Shown in pieces: positions 22,965 to 63,962 of a stretch of 64,000 bases of DNA. Below the pieces are notes generated by a model. The model was given only the letters and a program-made list of their open reading frames with translations, did not search any database and was not told the origin of the DNA. Both the position numbers and the translations under genes were made by a program. Source of the stretch: Tenrec ecaudatus (taxonomy: Eukaryota; Chordata; Mammalia; Afrosoricida; Tenrecidae); NCBI RefSeq assembly GCF_050624435.1, contig NC_134537.1, positions 12,520,584 to 12,584,583 of the forward strand, read 5' to 3'. Positions within the stretch are counted from its first letter, which is position 1; each line of letters begins with the position of its first letter.

Positions 22965-25295
22965 TAGATCTCTTTCTAGTGAGTCATGGTCTTGAGAATA
23001 AGGATCGGCCATTCGGCTTTCTGGCATGTTAATTCTGGAAACGGACATCTACACCGTAGCTGACCAGACCATGTTAAAACCTCAGATGCGTGTAAGCCCA
23101 TAAATGCCGGGAACATCGTCCCGCAAATTAGAAAAGCCAAGATCCGGTTTGCGAGAAGGGCCTCCAGTCCTCCTACTCTGGATGGAGCAGCCCCTCTTCT
23201 GCCCTGGTGACTGACCCACAGGACGGGCTTTCTGGGCCATGTGTAGCGCAGGTGGACTTGGGTGCACAGGTGGACTTGCCAGGGAAGAAAACACCCGCGC
23301 ACAGCCCAAGCCCTGTCCCAGGCAAGGCAGCAGGGAGCAAAATTGAGGTCAACGGGAGAGAAAGGTGAAGGTGCAGAACTAGGAGGTGGCCACCTGCTTC
23401 ACTTGGCTGTCTGAAGTCATGATCAATGTCAAAGAGGGCTGGCCTGGTCCACCAAGGAGAGAACTATCCGGGTAGGCTGGCCATGAGGCCCCTCACCCCC
23501 CTTTTACATAGTGGCTCTCGCATCCAGAAGCACTTCAACAATCGCCTCAAACCCAGCAGGTGAAGGCAGGACCAGGAGGCTCTGGCTCGCTCGGGGAAGC
23601 CTGCCTCAGACAGGACAGATCACTCTGGGCGCCCTTCAAGAGCCCAGAGACCAGAAGGACTGTCAGACCACAAAGGCAAAGGGTGTCCCCCACCCTTTTC
23701 CCCCATAGCCACATCCCCCAAGCAATTCCAAGGCAAGTTCTGGCTTGGTCTCCCAAAAGACCCAGCGCAGGCCAGCCTTGGCCTTTCCCTAGAGCCCGAG
23801 GGCATTGGAACGCAGTGAGCTTTATCCACCCCCTCCAAACGGCTTCCCCCTTTTCCTATCCATCCCAAGCTTTCCCCCAGGAGGGACAGCCTCCAGCAGT
23901 GAACGGGTGTTTTGAATGGAACCAAGAAAGGAGAGTTTTCTAGACCCAACTTCCCCCAAGATGCACCGTCCCCATTCCACCCCCACCTGGGGGCCTGCCA
24001 GGATGACGGCCCACAAGGCAGAAAGGAGGGTTCATGGCCATGACATTCGCCCCACCCATGACTCTTCCCGTAGTCAGTGATGCCAGGCCTCCACACAAAA
24101 AAGTTCAGAAATAGCAGCTTTCTGAACTCCTTGGAAAACTTCCATGCAAGATCTTTGTGGAAAAGCAAACAGACGGCAGTCCCAAAACTCGCGTAAATGT
24201 GAGGGCAGGTCCAAAAGTATTGCTTGGAGGGGTCCAGCCCACGCGTCCATCAACTGATTCCCAGCGCCATGTGTCTGTGGGCAGTTTGTCTTCATCTCGT
24301 AATGGTGGTTTCTTGATGGGAAAAAGGCTGATCAAAACAGAGGTTCCCCGGGGCACCTGCTGGGCCAGTAAATTCCCGAGCAGAGGTCAGGCTCTGAATT
24401 CGGCAACTGTTCTTTGGGACTCCATAGGAGTCGCCTGGAAATATCAGTGTTCTTCAAAGATACAGGATGACCTGGGGTGGGGGGTGCTTTTTAGGAAGTG
24501 TTGAGAAAACTGAACACTGCCCTGGTGGTAAGCCCAGGTGGTAAACACTGCACCAAGGGCCTATCCCATCACGGCAACATAGCCTGCTCATTCTTTTCGG
24601 GTAGAAAAAATCCTGTGGGAATGTCCTCAGGAACCCTTACGCAGTCCCGATCTTGCCCTCTAAGACTTCATTTTGTTCCCCAAACTCAAAGGATGTTCAG
24701 AAGGAGCATCTGCCTTTTGGGTCCCGTGAGGACGCGCCTGTGTGCTGAGCCTGAGAGGAGACGTCTCTGGGAGAAGAGTCAGTGAGGACGGAAACCCTGC
24801 CTTCCCAAGTGCGCAGACACGGAGGGAGGGTACGCCAAGGAACAAGAGCTTCCCAAGTCGGTGCTTTTGCATAATCAAGGTTTCTGTGATTATGTAGCAA
24901 TGCTTTTTAATGGACAGTGCTCTAGAAGGCTGACCTCCACCCCACCCCACACCCCACCCCCGTCCCAATGAGTTTATAATGACTGACATTTTATTTGGGG
25001 GTTCAACCCACCTCTGTCTGGCCGGAGCCAAACCTTGGAAGGAGACTGCCCGGCCTCAAGCCAGCAGCAGCAGGGGCCCTGCACACACTGCCCAGGAAAA
25101 GAAAGGCAGCCGAAGCCCAAAGGTCTGGCACAGCCCCTGGGTTCTCCCGCTGCTCTGACCACAAACAGCTCCTATCTTGTGCCACGTCATTCTGGTGCTA
25201 CGGTCCCGAAAGCCGACTGTAGCACCGGGGCACAGGGTCAGCAGAGAGTGAGCCCACCCAGGAACGAGGCACGCAGGCCAGCAGGAAGGGACCCA

Positions 25296-25371
25296 GGCTC
25301 AGCCCTGCTCATTCGGTTCAGCCCTGCTCATTCTGAGCCCTGCACATTGAGCTCAGCCCTGCTCATTCTGA
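25296..25371. repeat. Short tandem repeat in ACVR2B 3' UTR
   Basis: Four imperfect units of 16-21 bp built on (C)AGCCCTGCTCATTC. Confidence 0.8.
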
Positions 25372-27783
25372 TCCAGTCAGGGCACAAGAGAAGGGAGTGC
25401 AGGTGAGTGGGGACGCGGAGCGCGTGGTGTTGGGCACTGGTCATCCCTGCAGTAGGATTAGCTACATTGTTAGTGGTTCACCTGGTTCTTCTGGGCGAGA
25501 AGCAGGGTGGCTGGCACTGCCTGAGAAGAAAGCTAAAGAAATTAGGTATGGCACTTCTCAATAAATAGTTTAAAGCTTCTTAAAGAAATGAGCGGAGATG
25601 AAAAGCGACTGCTGTAAGGCCTACTTTGCCATTTACAATTTTTCCACGGGGAGGAAAAATACCACGGCACAAAATCAAAGCGCTAAAACAGAGAAGAGAG
25701 AGAGAGCAGGATGAAGACAACACAGCTTACCAAACAAATAACAAACAGAAAACCTGGCCCTCTGACGAGCTTGGCCAGCCCCCATTTCATCCACTAGGCA
25801 AAAGGTGAGCTCTGAATGGGAGCCAAGAGCACCCCCCCAGGGGCTTTCCCACACCCCGAGTAGCAGACCCCAGCCTCAAAGGGGGTGGTTCAGAGGGGGG
25901 CACACGGCCATGGTATGTGCAGCGGCGTTCCCCTCCACCCCTCTCGCGTGGGGGACAGGAGAGAAGCCCATGCCACCCCCGAACATGCTGCTCCTTTACA
26001 GCCTGCCCCCGCCACCCGGCCACAGTGCGGATTCTAGAGACAGGACACTTCTCTATGGTGGGCAGAGTCTGCTTAAGAGACACCGCCGGCTCAGATCAAA
26101 GGGCCACAGTCACCAAGTGATCTCGGGGCTGCTTGTCACTCTGCACATCGGCCCATCGAGTTGTGGGGGACACCTGAACCTCCAAATAGCCCAAGAGGCG
26201 GCATGTCTCTTAGCTGGCACCCAGGTTGACTTCTCCCCTCACCCCCACTCACCAACCCTTCAGATACAAGGATGCAGTGCTTCAAAATAAAAGTCTACTT
26301 CACAAACAAGAGTCCCCAAGGTCGCAGCCTGGGAGGTTGGATATTTACAAGAGGGCATCTTGAAAAAAAAAAACGGTGGCATCCCTACAAAACTCTTACA
26401 AGGTGGTCTTTTTTTTTTCCTTTTCTATTTCTTTTAAACTCTCTTGTCATAAAAGCCAACTTACATTAAAATATACTTACTACCAGACAACACAACTAAC
26501 AAAATATATAATAAAACTTACACAAGTAGAAAATTCTGAGGTATTTCTGGTTTGAGGTGGTCTGTGGTCGTGAAGTTTCAATTCTTTGACTTTTCAAAAT
26601 TTAAACCTCGGAAGCCACATTAACAGAGCGTTTGTGTGTACAAAGGGTGTGTGTGCGCGCACGCGTGTGTGTTGTTTAATGTGCATGTTTCATAAATTAA
26701 GAGAAATTCAAATGTTGAAACAGCAGCATTAGGAACATTCACGGACTAGAGCAAGGTTACATATGGCGTTAAGAGAAACCGGTGTTGTAGAATATGCACC
26801 ACTTGAAGGAGCTGGAGAGAGCTGTGCCCACGAGCCACCAGGGGGGCAGGGTCAGCTGGCGCACAGGGTCCCCCGGCTGTGCAGGGCACACCCCCCGTGG
26901 GCACTTCCCTGAACTGCTCCAGGAGAACGCATCACATTTCAGCCTTGCCTGCATTGAGGAACCGGCCGGCGTCCTGCCTGGAGGAAGAACACACCCCACT
27001 GTGGTGGCTTCTGTCCTTACCTAACCTTGACATCCGGCAGCAGCACATTTCCAGTCCAACTCGCACACCCCAAGTAGAGAGGAACAAAGAACCCGGCCGG
27101 GCGAGAGGCGCAGGGCGACCGACCACGCGGCACTGCGCCGCGGCTGCTGGCTTCCTCCTTCTCCAAGGCCCTGGCCAGGGGCCGTGACCGCTCACCCTCC
27201 ACAAAGTCCGTGCCCTCCAATCCGGGTTACCTGAGAAGTGGCCTCCAGAGCCCAGGATGTTGCTCCCAAAGTGTCCGTGTCCAGTGTAGCTCTGTTCCAA
27301 AGCCCACCCCGACCCCCCCACTCCAGCTCCAGTCCAAACCGGCCTTCTCCTCCTCCTCCTGATTCCTCCGGGGTCAGGACAACACCCATTCGATCCACCA
27401 GACACGTCTGCTATTCCTTCCACTCACTGTCCGAAGGGCAGAAACAAAACAAAGTAAACCAAGGCCTGGAGAGAGCCTCCCTCGGAGGTTGGAGGTGCTG
27501 GGCAGGTGGTCCAGAGTCAGGTGGGGAGGGGGACAAGGTCAGAGGAAGCGCCGCTTCTGAGGGCTCTGGTGTGACAGCTTCCCGAGGTTCCTCTGGGTTG
27601 AGTTTGCAGCATTTACGTTTCCTAAGACAGGAGACGGGTTTTCTTGGTGTCACAGGTTCTGAGGTGGCAAAGAGGGAGAAGCGGAGGCAGGCTCTCCGGC
27701 AGGGCGCTGGTTCCACTCCCAGCTCAGCACCTCAGCGTGCACTACAGTAGAGCAGTGTGCTGGTAAAAACTGATCCGATCCCC

Positions 27784-27829
27784 CAAATAATATTAATAAT
27801 AATAATTATAATAATTATAATAATAAAAA
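27784..27829. repeat. AAT-rich tract just after the ACVR2B stop
   Basis: TAATAATAATAATTATAATA and similar; in the mRNA an AU-only stretch some 145 nt after the stop codon. Confidence 0.85.
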
Positions 27830-27972
27830 GTCAAGGTAAAATAGCAGCTGCATTTTGGGTGTTTGTTGGTTTTATGGGATTTCCAAAACAAAACACAACC
27901 TTTTTTTTTTTTCCTTTCCCTCCTTTTTCTTTCAGCTCCACTGAGTCTGGAGAGAGGCTGGTGTCTGGGGGC

Positions 27973-57433
<29,461 letters not shown>

Positions 57434-58710
57434 GTTCCGCGGCGCCGCCCCGCGGACGCCCGGAGCCCGCGGGTAGGGCCGCGCGGGGCTCCCGGGCCGC
57501 GCGGGGCTGGGCAGCTGCACCCTCCTTCCTTCGGTCCGTTCCGGCGCGTTCCGTGCGCCCGGGTCCTGGGACGGCGTGCGGGTCGGGGTGGCCGGGCTCA
57601 GGAACGCTGCGGGCGCCGCAGGCTGTGGCCTGGGCTCCGGGGTGGCGTGGGGGCCGGGGGGCGGCGGCGGGGCGCGGGCCGGGGTGCGCCCGGCTCGGGC
57701 ATAGCGCTGCGGGGCTGGGCCCAGGCCCCGCGCGAAGGGGCCGAGTCCGGAGGGGCCATGAACGGGGGAGGGGCGGGGGGAGGGGAGCTGAACCGAGTCC
57801 AAAATGGCTCCTGAGCCGCGGCCGCGGAGCCGAGCCAGCGGGGAAACCCGGATGTTTGATACAAAGAGGCAGGCGGGCTGGGCTGGGCGGGGAGGGGGAG
57901 GGGAGGCTGGCCCTCTGGCCGCGTGGTCGGCGCTCCCCCCTCGGGGGCGGGGCCCCGGGAAACAACAACACGGAGGCCCCGCCCCCCAGCCTGCGCCCTC
58001 CGGGAAAACTTGCCCGCGCGTAGGGGCTGGATGGAGGAAGGGGTGTGCGTGCAGGAACGGCAGGACTGGGCCGAGGTCGACTGCGCTCCGGGACACCCCC
58101 AGTCACGGCACCCCGGATTGCCACTCCCAGCGCTCGAGCCCACCCCCCAAACGCACGCTGCTCCGCGATGTGCGCGGAGCCTGAGAAGGTGCAATGTCCC
58201 AACTCTTGCCTGGACTCCTGTTTCCCACCTGGGAGTGGGAGGGGCGCAGCACCATGAACCAGGACAGAATCCTATCTTTAAGAATGAGCAAATTAATGGG
58301 CAGAAGGATGCCGATATCTTCGGTATGCCAAGTGGCCCCAACAACGTCTGCAATCCCACCCCACACACTAAAGGGGCACAGGTGGGAATGCAGAGGAATA
58401 GTGAGTGGGGTCCAGTCGAGGAAGTGAGAGCGCTGAGACCTGCTCGCAGAATAGCAAGCAGCAGGTGGAATAGGGCTCCCCATCCTTACCCCCAAAGAAC
58501 ATCACACCCTCCTTCAATCTACACACTCAAAACTGGGCCCCCAGCGCTTGAAGATCTTGTCTAGCAAGTGGGAGTGGTGCCCCGTCCTCTTCAAACTCCA
58601 AGTTCTTCCTTTGCCACGAGACAGAACGGGATGGTGTCCGGCTTCCATTACTCAACATTCGGATGAAAGATTCTAGCGAGTAATTCTCAACAAAAGGGAG
58701 AGAATGCACA

Positions 58711-58790
58711 GAAGAATCCCGTGGAATCCAGCATCTCCCCGCCGTGGAGGGAAGAATCCCGTGGAATCCAGCATCTCCCCGCCGTGGAGG
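58711..58790. repeat. Perfect 40-bp tandem duplication
   Basis: Two identical units, 58711-58750 and 58751-58790, starting GAAGAATCCCGTGGAATCCA and ending GCCGTGGAGG, about 1.3 kb upstream of ACVR2B exon 1. Confidence 0.97.
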
Positions 58791-59079
58791 CTGCAACTCA
58801 GTGCAGAACCTACTATGCCACCAGGACTCTATTCTCAACAACATTTTAATGACGGGCCTCCTTGTACAATTTCTCAAGGTAACTCATTATCTGGCCTTTT
58901 AACAAAGCATCGCAGGCTACTCTGTGCCCAGTATGAAGCGGTATTAATGGGGTCCTCTGGCTTCGTATATGGCACTTAGTAATTCCACAGTATGACTAGG
59001 TGAAGGAGGATGCCTCCTCAGGATTGGAGAAAAACTCATTAAACTGCAGTGTGCATGCAGATGAGCTAATCGTGCTTCC

Positions 59080-59805
59080 TGAAAGCCACGAGGACTTCAA
59101 GCATTCACTGACAAAGATAAAGGTCTGCAGCTTTCCGTATGGATTCTACCGCATCATAAACAGCCTCACAATCGAGCCGACGAGCAGCATCATGATAAAT
59201 GGCAGAATGATGGAAGGACTTCGTTTGACTTGGGTCCCCAATCAATGCCCCTGGCAGCAGCAGTCTAGAAATCAAAGCAAGTTTGCTGCAAACGACCTCT
59301 TGAAAGTGTTTCAGAGCAAAGATGTCACGTCGAGGGCTAACGTGCCCCCGACCCAAGCCTGGTCTTTTCAATAACCTCATGTGCCTGCAAAGCTGGATAC
59401 CGAGTAAGGAAGGGCGAAGGATTGACGCACTTGCGTTTGGGAGTTGGTGAAGGGCAGTGGACTGCCAGAGCAACAAACAAGTCTGCTTTGGAAGAAATAA
59501 CAGCCAGCATTCACCTGAGAAAGCAAGGATGATGAGACGTTGTCTCATTTATGTATTCTGAACATGTTATCAGAGGGACCAATCCCTAGAGAAGGGTAGA
59601 GGGTCTGTGAAAAAGAGGAAGACTCAGCAAGACGGATTGACACAGTGACTGTTCACAATGGGCTCAAGCATAGTGCAACCACAGGACCAGGTGGGGTAGG
59701 CATAACAACAATGGTAAGGATGATGGAAGACCGGGCAGTGATCATGGTGTTGCTGTGAGTTGGAAGCAATTCAACAGCACCCAACCACCGCAACGCTGCA
59801 CTGAA
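59080..59805 (+). mobile_element. RTE LINE 3' fragment, longest in the window
   Basis: Includes AGGTCTGCAGCTTTCCGTAT upstream, AAGAAATAACAGCCAGCATT, GAACATGTTATCAGAGGGAC and GACGGATTGACACAGTGACT, then the end GCTGTGAGTTGGAAGCAATT, which resembles the AfroSINE 3' end. Several frames are open over short stretches only; it is a fossil. Confidence 0.75.
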
Positions 59806-59871
59806 GTCAACGAGGTTCCAAATAACCCAACTGCTCACCTCAAAAGTTTGGGAGTCATTCTCTACTCCTCC

Positions 59872-60330
59872 TGTGGTAGTTACATAATCTGTTGTCAATT
59901 TGAGATTTAAGAGTGAAGGGGTGGAGTTTAGTCTGTCAATCAGGTTGCAGCTGGATGACCTCATTTGGAGGCGCTAAGGAGATAAATAGCTCACTAAAGG
60001 TGTGACGTTCCTGTTGAGAAGACATCTGCAGCTATGCTAGAGCCCTGGAGGTGAAGGAGCCACGTGGAGACCCCTGCCAGCGCTGAGATGTTTCCACCGC
60101 CACTGGATCCACAAGACTTTCACTGGCCTGTGATCTGTCTGCATCCAGCATCATTGCATGCGTTGTGTATAAGTCTGAAGAATTTATAGATGGATATCGG
60201 ACTTATGGGCTCAATCTGGGCTGGGCTGGGATGTTTTCTCAAAATTCAGTTGCTTTTGTATATAAAGCTATTTCTTATACACACATGAGTGTCTATGTAT
60301 TTGTTTCTCTAGTCTACCCGGACTAACACA
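59872..60330 (+). mobile_element. Solo LTR, MaLR-like, with 5-bp target duplication
   Basis: Begins TGTGGTAGTTACATAATC and ends CTACCCGGACTAACACA, with perfect duplication CCTCC at 59867-59871 and 60331-60335. A TATATAAAG box sits at 60258-60268 in the promoter position of an LTR. No internal retroviral sequence is attached. The GACTAA(T/C)ACA end is typical of ERVL-MaLR LTRs, so that class is inferred. Confidence 0.82.
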
Positions 60331-61069
60331 CCTCCCATGTAGTCCATCAACAAGTTCATCTCAAAAGCACATACACCATCAAGGTACTTTTTTCCAAGTG
60401 TATTACCACTGCCCATCATCTCTGTTCTGAGCCCCTACCATTAGCAATGAACAAGAAAGTCTCTTAACTGACCACCTGCTTCCATTCTTGAGTGGCTACC
60501 ATAGATCTTCCGTCCAGCAACTGGAATGATCTTTTAAAAGTGGAAACCGGATTAGTCCATTATTTTAATCCTCCCATGATTTCCTAAGACCTTGACCAAT
60601 CGAGTTCTATGTAATAACCAGTCCCTTGGCCTCCCATCTCGTTATCAGCTCACGCTGGGTTCCCCTGACACATCCAGGTTGTTCCTGCTTTGGGCATCCA
60701 CATGTTGTGCCTCTAGAAAAAATCCACATCATTGAACTTGTAGAATCAGTTTCCATCTCTGCCACCGTGACTCATGGATCAAATATTAAACTGACAATGA
60801 AAGGTGAGGGTGGAGAGCTGCACAGCAAGTTGGGCTGTGTCTTGTTTTCTTTAGATAGAGCTGCAAGAATACCAAAGACCACGTCCAATACCAGAAAGGC
60901 GGTGGCTGGAAGCTGAAAGGCCAAAATAACGAAGCAAACCAAAGCTAACAAATGTCCACTCTGGGAATTATGGCAGGGGGTCTGCCATTAAGGCATTCTG
61001 TGTATCAGGAGCACGCGTAGCCTGGTCTCTCCTCTCCTGGGTCATCACAAGCAGAGAACAAGAAATCGG

Positions 61070-61460
61070 AAAGCAGCGATGGGGCATGCTGTTGGGTGCC
61101 ATCAACAAGTCGGTTCTGACCCATCGCAAGCTTAAGCACCACACAATGAAACACTGCCCAGACACACGCCGTCCTCACAACTACTCTCATGTTGTGTCTA
61201 TCTATCTCGTGTTGGCAGTCTATCTTGTGCAGGGCCTTCCTGGGTTTTGCCGGTTTCTCCTGACAACGTATCCAAAGTATATGAGATGAAGTCTTGCCAT
61301 GCTTGATACTGAGGAACCTTCCCAGGCAGGTTTGTTTGTTTGGTTGACATTCCGCATGACTTCCTGTATTCCTTGCCAGCACCACAATCCAAACGCATCG
61401 TTCTTTTTCAGTCTCCCTGATTTAATGCCTAATTGTCACCTGTGTCTGAGGCGATTGAAA
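61070..61460 (-). mobile_element. RTE LINE fragment followed by an L1-like 3' end
   Basis: CAACAAGTCGGTTCTGACCC at the left, ACGTATCCAAAGTATATGAG in the middle and GAGGCGATTGAAAATATCAT at the right, all antisense RTE landmarks. A short L1-like 3' end (about 61465-61580, GGCTCCAGGAGAAAGAG) begins where the RTE stops. Confidence 0.65.
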
Positions 61461-61774
61461 ATATCATGATGGGGGAGGAGGGATGAGCTGATATCAAGGG
61501 CTCCAGGAGAAAGAGTTTTCGAAATGATGATGGCAACAATGTGCTGGACACAATGAATGGCGACAAGAGCTGTGAGTTCATGGATCTGACAAGGGAAACA
61601 CTAGGAATAGAACACAGTTTTAAATTATTTTTAATTTGGGGCTTGCTTCACTTCAAAAAGTAGAAGGGGCCCCGATTCTCAGAGCTTCTGAGAAGTCCTG
61701 CTATCATGAGTACATTGAATCATTTCACGGAGTAGGCGTCACACTGCATAGTGTACATGTGCACACGCCCAAGA

Positions 61775-61891
61775 GTCCAGTAGCAAAATGACAGTGATGA
61801 AGTAGCAACGAAAATAATATTATGGTTGGGGGTCACCACAACACCAGGAACTGTATGAAAGGGTCAGGCATGAGGAAGGTTGAGAACCGTG
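61775..61891 (+). mobile_element. SPIN 3'-end fragment
   Basis: Matches the last 115 bp of the full copy in this window: GAAGTAGCAACGAAAATAAT, TATGGTTGGGGGTCACCACA and the terminal GGTTGAGAACC. The 5' part is missing. It lies in ACVR2B 5' flank. Confidence 0.85.
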
Positions 61892-62888
61892 CTCTAAAAC
61901 TTGGCAAGCTTCAAGAAAATGAAAATGTAGCAAGCTATTGATCTGTTTCCAATTAACTGTATATGCTATTACCAACCCCACAAATACGACAGAACCTCCA
62001 ACGAGACGTGGTTCTCAAACTGCTTTGTCCCTGACTTTTCTCCTTCCCTCCACCCTGCTCCTCACTCCTGTTACCTCGGTGGCATCTGCCTGGAGGTCAA
62101 CTGAATGAAACAAGTTACCACACTCCTAGCTGGCAAAGCAGCTTAATCTGTAGTAGGGAAACCCCTCTCAGTCTCAATGACTTAAACAATGAAACATTGT
62201 TTCACACTCGGGGCCAGTGTAGTACTGCTGGCAAGCCTGCTCTGTATCTCACATGCCCAGGGACACAGAAGAAGGAGGGTACAGTCTGACATGTGCCTCC
62301 ACTATTACAGAGACGGGAAGCAGAGGCTGCCCAGTGGTATACTGAACCTGAACCCTCCTTCCAGATTCAGGATGGTGGCCACCTGGATGGCTGCATAGTT
62401 TGTTTGTTGGTGTTATTTTTCTTTCAGAATTGCCACATTGGAACACAGAAAGCCCACAGACGGGGTGAGAAACAAATCCATGGACATTGATAATGACATC
62501 AAGGAACTGTCCCCGCAAACACCAAAGCAAAAGCAGTGGGCACGCACTACAGATGAACGGGCAAAAACTGTACAAACCCGCAGAGATCAGCATCGGTAAA
62601 GGAGGAAGCTCAGGGGTGTGACCCCATGAAAACCGGTCCTAAGACAATCGCTACAGTGGTGAGGTGCCCTTAAGCTGCTTCCACCCCACGCATACAACAA
62701 AACACTCCCCAGTCCTGCGCCATCCGAACCATCATCGCTGTACATGATCCAACTGGTAAGAGCTGATGTGTCAATCGCTCTGCCTGAAGGTCCCGTTCAC
62801 CAACCTGCTACTTTATGGCATCCTGTAGGAACCGGCCCCTCCCAATAATATGTACGAAGTACTTAAGATGGAATCTCACCATCCTCAC

Positions 62889-63447
62889 TGTGATCGTTAC
62901 AGAATCTGGTGTCAATGGGAGTTGAGAGGATTAAGAGTGAATGGGGTGGAGTCTAGTCGGTCAATTGGGTCATAGCCAATGAGGCCTTTGTGTGGGTATG
63001 GCCTGCTCCTGAGAATTCTGGGAACTCCAGTATTTTCCTCCTTGGAGGCAGGAGACACACACCCTCAAGTCAGTCCCTTGGAGATTCTATTGACAAGGCT
63101 CACTTCCTGCAAGATATCTCTGAGAAGCCACATGGACCTACCCTGATGCAGCCCTGGGTTTTGGAGAAGCCACGTGGAGACCTCTGCCAGCGCTGAGATG
63201 CTTACAACACCACTAGATCCAAAGACTTTCTACCTACTCACCTGTGATTGTCCTGAATTCAGCATCATTGCATGTGAGTCTGAAGAGGACTTCATAGATT
63301 GGTATCGGTCATAAGGGCTAATATCAGACTTAATCTGGACTGGGTTGGATGCTTTCTTAATGTACACATACCCTTTATACAAAACTCTCTTTTATACACA
63401 TGTGTGTCTCTATGAATTTGTTTCTCTAGTCTACCCAGACTAACACA
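62889..63447 (+). mobile_element. Second solo LTR of the same family, longer form
   Basis: Begins TGTGATCGTTACAGAATC and ends CTACCCAGACTAACACA, with perfect 5-bp duplication CTCAC (62884-62888, 63448-63452). It shares CCACGTGGAGACC(C/T)CTGCC and AGCATCATTGCATG with the copy at 59872 but has about 100 bp extra in the 5' half. Confidence 0.82.
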
Positions 63448-63794
63448 CTCACATTTTTTAATTTATTTTTTTTCACACTCACTTTTAAGGAATATTCTGG
63501 CTATGCTTTTAAAACATTTAATAATAGTAGTAGTAGTAATAATAAAATGTTTTTTCTTATGGTACTTTCCCAGAATATTTAATATTCAAACAGTAAGGTA
63601 ACTCTGAATTCTCAAGCAAAGAAAGTTAGAGGAGCTATAAGCTAAAGCACTCTATGAACTAACTGACAAAGAACTGGGAAATTTCCTGAGCTCACACCAG
63701 CAAGACTTATTAAACACAGAGGACCTTCAGTGGACCCTCAGCAGTGGAGCGAAGGAAAAGCGATTCTCAAGCCACAATAATCAAGTCAAGCCTG

Positions 63795-63962
63795 CTGCCA
63801 TGGAGCCAGGTCTGACTTTCAGCAACCGTATATGGGGTTGCTGAGACTGTACACCTCGACAGGAGCAGACAGCCTCATCTGTCTACTGCTGGGTGGCTGG
63901 TGGATTTGAACTGCCAGCCTTGGAGTTAGCATCCTAATGCTTATTGCACAGTGCCCCAAGGA
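63795..63962 (-). mobile_element. AfroSINE in ACVR2B 5' flank
   Basis: AGCAGACAGCCTCATCTGTC, GGATTTGAACTGCCAGCCTT and TTATTGCACAGTGCCCCAAG. Confidence 0.65.

Larger units (their letters stand above)
17525..27972 (-). other. ACVR2B: ACVR2B 3' UTR (inferred, about 10.4 kb)
   Basis: From the stop codon to about 17.5 kb the sequence is nearly free of interspersed repeats, in sharp contrast to both flanks. That, plus the roughly 10-kb 3' UTR I recall for human ACVR2B, supports one long 3' UTR. Several AATAAA signals are seen on the minus strand (24991-24996, 19505-19510 and the distal 17544-17549), so alternative 3' ends are possible. The block includes AU-rich tracts just after the stop, CG/TG tracts at 26648-26672 and 17945-17982, a GC-rich retroposed insert at 22820-22964 and a short tandem repeat at 25296-25371. 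The exact 3' end is not proven. Confidence 0.65.

Noticed and set aside
59000-59548. 124- and 147-codon frames in the 5' flank
   Set aside because: They lie in a decayed RTE LINE fragment; neither matches an intact reverse-transcriptase frame.
62189-62398. 69-codon frame with a signal-peptide-like N terminus
   Set aside because: No homology recognised, no promoter or splice context, no partner exon; one hydrophobic stretch is expected by chance.
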